This document shows, piece after piece, positions 58,606-64,000 of a stretch of 64,000 nucleotides of DNA. A program made the translations under genes and the position numbers. The stretch's first letter is position 1. Each line of letters starts with the position of its first letter. The notes below the pieces were generated by a model, which saw nothing but the letters and a program-made list of their open reading frames with translations, searched no databases and was not told the origin of the DNA. Origin of the DNA: Myxococcales bacterium (GTDB lineage Bacteria; Myxococcota_A; Polyangia; Nannocystales; Nannocystaceae); NCBI GenBank assembly GCA_020633315.1, contig JACKDV010000008.1, forward strand, positions 1 through 64,000. The letters run 5' to 3'.

Positions 58606-59457
58606 TCAGGGAGCAGCCTCGAGGTCGTCGAAGATCTGGTCGATCACCGCGGCGTAGGCCTCATCGTCGGCCAGGGCGTCGCGCAGCTCTCGGGTAGGCA
58701 TGCGCCCGCAGTGCTCGTCTCCCATGGCATCCAGCAGGTACTCGCTGGCACCTCCGGTGGAGCCGATCGCATATCGGGGCTTGCCCCGCTGGAGCTCCTC
58801 GAAGCGGTAGGACTCCTCCAGGATGCCTCCCATCCCGCCGATGTAGACGCCGGCATGCAGGCCGGGGGCGGAGAGCATGTGGCGGCGCATGAGCGTCAGG
58901 CTCTCGTTCTTGTCATGCCCCACCGCCCTCGTCGTGAGCATGCAGCCATTGGGCCATCGAGAGATGTCCTTGGCGGCGATGGGGATGATGTTGGCGTACA
59001 GCTCGCTCTGGAAGATCACCACGCGGACCTCGTCGTGATTGGTGGCGAAGCGGCGTGCGACCTCGAGCACCATGGGGCTTATCGCAGGGTGACCTCCGAA
59101 GATCAGGGTGTAGTCGTTCTCGAGGGCAAAGGTGCTCAACCAGGACACCGCGCGCAGGACCCTCCGTGGGTATCGATGATCCTCGTGCTGGATGTAGTGC
59201 AGGTACCGGTCGAGCCAGGGGGCTCCCCCCATCCTCCTGGTGTGGCGGTCGACGATGTCCTTGGCGATGTTGTCCCGCTCGTCCTGGCGCGCGATGTTCT
59301 CGCTCGCGGAGAGGAAGATCGCCTTCCTGGACAGCGCCGAGAGGATGTCGTCGACGCTGCGGGACGGGCCGGGAAGGTCCTGCCCTCGTGCATCGACTCG
59401 GCTCCTGAGGACGAGGGGGTCGCCTACCTCGGAGGTGATCTCGTACGCGAAGCTCAC
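58606..59457 (-). CDS. Stand-alone SLOG-domain protein, partner of the TIR protein
   Basis: 283 residues from GTG 59457, overlapping the TIR stop (GTGA). The Rossmann-like SLOG core shows strand 1 A-I-F-L-S-A-S (46-52), T-L-I-F-G-G-H-P-A-I-S-P (117-128), the LOG-type loop Y-I-G-G-M-G-G-I-L-E-E (205-215) matching the P-G-G-x-G-T-x-x-E family motif, and a late A-I-G-S-T-G-G-A-S (230-238). SLOG domains bind nucleotides or NAD-derived signals, e.g. in ThsA of Thoeris. No Sir2, membrane or nuclease domain is attached: the first 45 residues and the last 25 are short tails. It is predicted to sense the TIR product or to gate the TIR enzyme. AGG and CGA codons are commoner than in neighbouring genes. 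Confidence 0.85.
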   Translation of the reverse strand: MSFAYEITSEVGDPLVLRSRVDARGQDLPGPSRSVDDILSALSRKAIFLSASENIARQDERDNIAKDIVDRHTRRMGGAPWLDRYLHYIQHEDHRYPRRVLRAVSWLSTFALENDYTLIFGGHPAISPMVLEVARRFATNHDEVRVVIFQSELYANIIPIAAKDISRWPNGCMLTTRAVGHDKNESLTLMRRHMLSAPGLHAGVYIGGMGGILEESYRFEELQRGKPRYAIGSTGGASEYLLDAMGDEHCGRMPTRELRDALADDEAYAAVIDQIFDDLEAAP

Positions 59458-60674
59458 TTCGTGCCTCCCGGCCGGGGAAGTCGAGTGGTGAAGGGGCTCA
59501 GAGTGAAGCCGTCACGCTCGGCGAGCCACTTCATCGCGGACACGCGATCGTCGTGGGGGTAGTTCTCCCGATACACCGCGCTGGAGCTCTCTCCTTCCTT
59601 CGGCATGGTAGCGGTCCCATGGAGCATCGTCGGCTCCGGGCGAAAGGGGAACACTCGAATGAGGTGGGGGTGGCCGTCTCGGTCGACCCGGAGGTCGCCC
59701 GGTAGCGCGGCGTGCTGCGGAGAGTTGCCGCGCTTCTTCTCCCGGCGATAGACGAGGCTGAGCAGGTCGAGGCGGCGCTCATGGAGGGCTCGGGCCCGGA
59801 GCTCGAGCGCGGCGGCCACGAGCTGATCGAGCGCCGTCGAGGAGAGGGAGTGAGGCGCCTTGTGAGCACCGGTGAACATCGCGTGGACGTCCACTGCGGC
59901 GAGCCGGGGGTCGATGCCGAGGTCTTCACGGGTGAGCAGGGGCGACGAGTGAGGGTCGATCAGTTGGCCGATGAAGGGGCGCTTGGGCTTGTCCTTCGCA
60001 TCGAGCTCGAAGCACTCGTCCGGCCACACGACCACGAGCATTCCCACTCCTGCCGTGCGCGCGAACTCCACTTCCTGCCGCACCCAGCTGGAGCCCCCGA
60101 GGCGCGGGGAGGCCAGCAGGATGACGAGGTCCGTGTCGTTGAGGCGCCACATGAGCTCGTGCTGGAAGTCCTCGGCCACCCCGATCGACACCGTATCGAG
60201 GAAGGTGAGGAACCCCAGCCGGGTGAGCTCCGCGTGCAGCTGAGCCGCCACGTGCTCCGAGTCGTCGCGGCGATAGCTGATGAACGCCTGCGGGGTTCGG
60301 CGGGGGAGGATGGCTCGCGTCAGGATCTCGTCGACGAGGGCCTCGCACGAATACGAGCCGTATCGGTCCCGGAGGAACGCATTGAGCTTGGCGAGGGGAG
60401 GGGGCAGCGACGACTTGGCGCTCGGAGCATCGGGGAGCACGGCGATGATCGTGCTGCCCTCGTCCACGGCACGTCGTAGCTCTGCATCCGCGTCGGTGGA
60501 GCGGAAGTGGACGTGGATGTCCGGTCGCCCGTGCTTCGCCGCGAGACCGGGCGCCCAGTACTGGAGCTCGAGCGAGTCGCTGGGGAGGCGCAGGGCCTCC
60601 CAGCCCTTGCGCAGCGCCCCGACCAACTCCTCGACGTCGGAATCCTCGGCGGCTCCGTAGATTCGTACCAACAT
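59454..60674 (-). CDS. TIR-domain protein with unassigned flanking regions
   Basis: 406 residues from ATG 60674 (GAGAGGAGC 8 nt upstream). Residues about 1-125 are an unassigned alpha/beta region. The TIR domain spans about 128-265: Q-A-F-I-S-Y-R-R (129-136), F-L-D-T-V-S-I-G (158-165), and S-S-W-V-R-Q-E201-V-E-F-A, where E201 aligns with the catalytic glutamate of NAD-cleaving TIRs (W-V-H-K-E in SARM1). Residues about 270-406 are again unassigned, with a basic R-R-E-K-K-R-G and a Pro/Arg-rich end. Soluble. With the SLOG gene it forms a two-gene operon that is probably immune: TIR degrades or converts NAD on infection. An activity is inferred, not shown. Confidence 0.88.
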   Translation of the reverse strand: MLVRIYGAAEDSDVEELVGALRKGWEALRLPSDSLELQYWAPGLAAKHGRPDIHVHFRSTDADAELRRAVDEGSTIIAVLPDAPSAKSSLPPPLAKLNAFLRDRYGSYSCEALVDEILTRAILPRRTPQAFISYRRDDSEHVAAQLHAELTRLGFLTFLDTVSIGVAEDFQHELMWRLNDTDLVILLASPRLGGSSWVRQEVEFARTAGVGMLVVVWPDECFELDAKDKPKRPFIGQLIDPHSSPLLTREDLGIDPRLAAVDVHAMFTGAHKAPHSLSSTALDQLVAAALELRARALHERRLDLLSLVYRREKKRGNSPQHAALPGDLRVDRDGHPHLIRVFPFRPEPTMLHGTATMPKEGESSSAVYRENYPHDDRVSAMKWLAERDGFTLSPFTTRLPRPGGTK

Positions 60675-60733
60675 CGCGACGCTCCTCTCGATGGACGCCG
60701 TCCACCGAATCACCACCACGAGGTGGCGCTCCT

Positions 60734-60762
60734 CGTATAGCCCGCGAGGCTCGTCGTGTCAG
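60734..60762 (-). promoter_or_regulatory. Promoter of the TIR-SLOG operon
   Basis: On the minus strand CTGACA (60762-60757), 17-bp spacer, TATACG (60739-60734). Matches the sigma-70-type consensus at 5/6 and 4/6 with ideal spacing. Predicted start near 60727 gives a leader of about 53 nt with a Shine-Dalgarno site. Confidence 0.6.
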
Positions 60763-60801
60763 CACTCGATTCGGGGCGGTGAGCGTCACCTTCGGGTAGC
60801 A

Positions 60802-61974
60802 TCACGCCTCGAAGCCGTACGCCTCGAACACCTCCGGCATCGCCTCGTACACGTCCGCGCGGGTCAGCCCGTAGTCCTCGAGCCGCGCCGGCTTGCCCAC
60901 GAAGGAGCGATGCCGGTCGGCCTCGGCCACCTCGTCGAGCATCCGTGCCTCGGTCTCGCCGGTCAGCGGCATGCCGAAGTGCTCGTAGGCGCCGCGCACC
61001 GTCCCCATCGGGTCGGCCACGAGATCCTCGAAGCGCAGGGTGAGCCAGTTGGCCGGGGGCAGGGTCCGCTCCCAGTGCAGCAGCCGACGGTAGGAGTCGA
61101 GCACGAGCTGCGCGTGCGCCTGCCAGTAGGGATCGTCGGGCGGCAGCTCGGGGCGGCGACCGTCGGGCAGGCCCATGCCGAAGGTGCGGTCGACCAGGCG
61201 CAGCGCCGAGGGCAGCACCTGGTAGGGATGCCGCACGATGTTGATCATGCGGGCGTCGGGGAAGGTCTCGAGCAGGCTGCCGATGCGGCCGGCCGAGGCG
61301 ATGTTCTTGGCGAGGTAGCTGCGGCCCGGCGAGCGGTGCAGCACCCGCTGCACGGCGCGGCGGTAGGCCTGCATCACGGCGCGGCGGGTGGCGGGCGGCT
61401 GATCGTCGAGGGTGAGGTAGGGGGCCAGGCGCTCGCCGTGGGGGAAGAAGCGCAGCGCGGTGGGGCACACCATGTGCCGATCGAAGAGGGTGGTGTCCTC
61501 CTCGAGCTCGCCGTAGCGGATGCGGTGGATGGGGTCGAGGTCGGCGAACAGGGATTGCTCGTGCTCGAGGAACGCGCGGCGCAGGCGGGCGTCGTCGTCG
61601 AGGCCGGCGGCGAGGCGGTCGACCAGGTCGAGCAGGGTGAGCGAGGGCAGCAGGCTCTCGTACAGCCGGATCCCCACCAGGCCCGGATCGCGGGCGAGCA
61701 GGTTGTACAGCAGCGTGGTGCCGCTGCGCGGCGGGGCGACCACGAACAGGGGAGCCCGGACCTCGATGCGGCGGAAGTCGGGGACCAGCAGGTGGTCGAG
61801 GGCGCGGCCGACCGCGACGATGCCCAGGCGCACCCCGAAGTCGCGCAGCAGGGTGAGGCCGCCCAGGCTGCGCTGGCGCTCCTGCTCGGAGCCGCTGCGC
61901 AGGGCGTCGAGGTGGAGCGCGAGACCTCGGGCCAGGACGGTGGCGGCGTGGGGCACTCGGGGCATCATGGGCAC
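60802..61974 (-). CDS. Sulfotransferase family protein
   Basis: 390 residues. P-P-R-S-G-T-T-L-L-Y-N-L-L (about 81-93) is the 5'-phosphosulfate loop that binds PAPS and M-I-N-I-V-R-H-P-Y-Q-V the 3'-phosphate-binding part. Resembles the large bacterial sulfotransferase family 3 group. Acceptor unknown, perhaps a lipid or secondary metabolite. Start GTG 61974; ATG 61968 and 61965 are in frame. Its stop lies 127 bp before the TIR gene on the same strand, with a separate promoter in that gap. Confidence 0.88.
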   Translation of the reverse strand: MPMMPRVPHAATVLARGLALHLDALRSGSEQERQRSLGGLTLLRDFGVRLGIVAVGRALDHLLVPDFRRIEVRAPLFVVAPPRSGTTLLYNLLARDPGLVGIRLYESLLPSLTLLDLVDRLAAGLDDDARLRRAFLEHEQSLFADLDPIHRIRYGELEEDTTLFDRHMVCPTALRFFPHGERLAPYLTLDDQPPATRRAVMQAYRRAVQRVLHRSPGRSYLAKNIASAGRIGSLLETFPDARMINIVRHPYQVLPSALRLVDRTFGMGLPDGRRPELPPDDPYWQAHAQLVLDSYRRLLHWERTLPPANWLTLRFEDLVADPMGTVRGAYEHFGMPLTGETEARMLDEVAEADRHRSFVGKPARLEDYGLTRADVYEAMPEVFEAYGFEA

Positions 61975-62044
61975 GGGGCGGGCCGTTCGGGTGATGGCGA
62001 CGAGTCGTCGAGGGGCGGCGTCGCCTCGCCCCGGTGAGCATACG

Positions 62045-62077
62045 AAAAAGGGGCGGTCGCGTCGGCACGACCGCCCC
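62045..62077 (-). terminator. Rho-independent terminator of the SPFH operon
   Basis: Read on the minus strand: a perfect 10-bp stem GGGGCGGTCG/CGACCGCCCC (arms 62068-62077 and 62050-62059, 8-nt loop) immediately followed by TTTTT (62049-62045). It lies 20 bp after the last SPFH gene. The best terminator in the window. Confidence 0.85.
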
Positions 62078-62096
62078 CTCGCGTCCTCGGCGGGGC

Positions 62097-63307
<1,211 letters not shown>

Positions 63308-63311
<4 letters not shown>

Positions 63312-64000
63312 TGGACTCCTCCCATCTGCTCCACGCGGAGCCGCGAGGGGGTGGCGTCGTCGGCCCAGGGCTGGATGTCGATGGTGACGCCCCGCAGCTT
63401 CTCGCCCAGGCGCTCCATCACGCGCTCGACCGGCTGGGACTTGAACGCCTCGATGGCCGCTCGCTTGGCCTCGTAGTCGGCCAGCAGCTGGCCCTCGAGC
63501 TCCTCGGCCTGGCGCTCGGCCGCCGACTTGGCGGCCTGACCCTTGGCCACGGTCTCGATGCGGTAGGTGTCGGCCTGCCGGATGGTGTCGGCCTTGTTGG
63601 CGTCCGCGGTGGCCAGGGCGGCCTCGAGGGCGGCTCGTCGCTCCTGGACGATCTTGTTCTGATCACGGTCGACCTCGGCCAGCACGCGCTCTCGATCGGT
63701 CTTGGCGCGCTCGAGCTCCGACTGGATGACCGTGAGCTGGTTCTCGGCCTCGTTGCGGGCCTCGATGAGGTTCTCGTACTGCTCGTTGAAGCGCGGCCGC
63801 GGGGTGACGATCTTGGTCACGGTGACCCCGTGGGGCTCGAGCTTCTCGTTGAGCCGCGCTCGGGCGCGCTCGGTGGCCTCGCCGAACTTGGCCGGGTTGG
63901 AGACCGAGATGGTGGACTCCTTGCCGAACTCGTCGCGGAGGATGGCCCGCGCGTAGGGCCGCATCCAGCGGCGGAACTCGTCGCCCGAGCCCGCGTCGCG
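63308..64000 (-). CDS. SPFH/band 7 family protein, 5' end beyond the window
   Basis: C-terminal 230 residues of a second SPFH protein; the frame is open across the window edge. The visible part is the end of the SPFH domain ([10 protein letters not shown]) and a long coiled coil with many Glu/Arg/Ala ([10 protein letters not shown]), ending near V-E-Q-M-G-G-V-Q. Pairs of SPFH genes with a GTGA overlap resemble hflK-hflC. Membrane anchor not in the window. Confidence 0.85.

Noticed and set aside
58606..60674. Reading the TIR-SLOG pair as a standard Thoeris system
   Set aside because: ThsA needs a Sir2 or membrane effector fused to SLOG; none is present, and the TIR protein has long extra regions, so I keep it as a distinct candidate.

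Overview
The window looks like chromosomal DNA of a myxobacterium, most likely of the Nannocystis/Enhygromyxa/Plesiocystis group. The grounds are very high GC with codons ending almost always in G or C, many lipoproteins whose lipobox cysteine is followed by a Ser/Thr/Asp/Gly-rich linker, a cysteine-rich DUF4215-type module, a MYXO-CTERM tail, RCC1-type beta-propeller lipoproteins and paired DUF1592/DUF1552 and DUF1501 proteins. This placement is inference from gene content; there is no rRNA or tRNA gene in the window.

Layout. 1-9.1 kb: a large lipoprotein, then an iron-sulfur cluster assembly operon (MerR-type regulator with four clustered cysteines, iscS, iscU, iscA, hscB, hscA, ISC ferredoxin) and a lipoprotein cyclophilin. 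9.2-25.9 kb: envelope and metabolic genes: two RCC1-type lipoproteins, a secreted twin-CX3C cysteine protein, two crotonase-family enzymes, a hot-dog thioesterase coupled to an AtoE-type fatty acid transporter, an M28 peptidase with PDZ domain, a Sel1-like lipoprotein, a DUF2330/MYXO-CTERM protein, a lactonase-like propeller and a membrane-anchored propeller. 26-31.3 kb: the PrkA kinase / YeaH (vWA) / SpoVR stress-development trio around a compact divergent promoter. 31.3-42 kb: PP2C phosphatase, PlsC-type acyltransferase, MBL-fold hydrolase, DUF1592-DUF1552 pair, two tiny genes behind a structured leader, a sirtuin and a PEP synthase-like enzyme. 42.06-48.6 kb (minus): a complete nine-gene N-ATPase operon, atpDCQRBEFAG, whose c subunit has the two-carboxylate Na+-type site. 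48.6-58.6 kb: a somewhat less GC-biased quinoprotein-like propeller, a CocE-type hydrolase and a DUF1549-like/DUF1501/cytochrome-like cassette. 58.6-60.7 kb (minus): a two-gene TIR + SLOG operon. 60.8-64 kb (minus): a sulfotransferase and two SPFH-family proteins, the last cut by the window end.

The most interesting element is the TIR-SLOG pair. The upstream gene encodes a TIR domain with the predicted NADase glutamate, flanked by two regions I cannot assign; the downstream gene, overlapping by GTGA, encodes a stand-alone SLOG (nucleotide-ligand-binding) domain. TIR and SLOG are the signalling halves of Thoeris-type immunity, but here no Sir2 or membrane effector is attached to SLOG, so this is a candidate NAD-based defence system of unusual architecture. 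It also has a near-consensus -35/-10 promoter and a Shine-Dalgarno site, unlike many other genes of the window.

A second window-wide pattern is a TAnnnT -10-like hexamer, usually preceded by G/C-rich bases, placed 6-8 nt before the start codon of about ten genes that lack Shine-Dalgarno sites. This predicts leaderless mRNAs. At two divergent gene pairs (12.6 kb and 28.5 kb) two such hexamers face away from each other and share one TA step.
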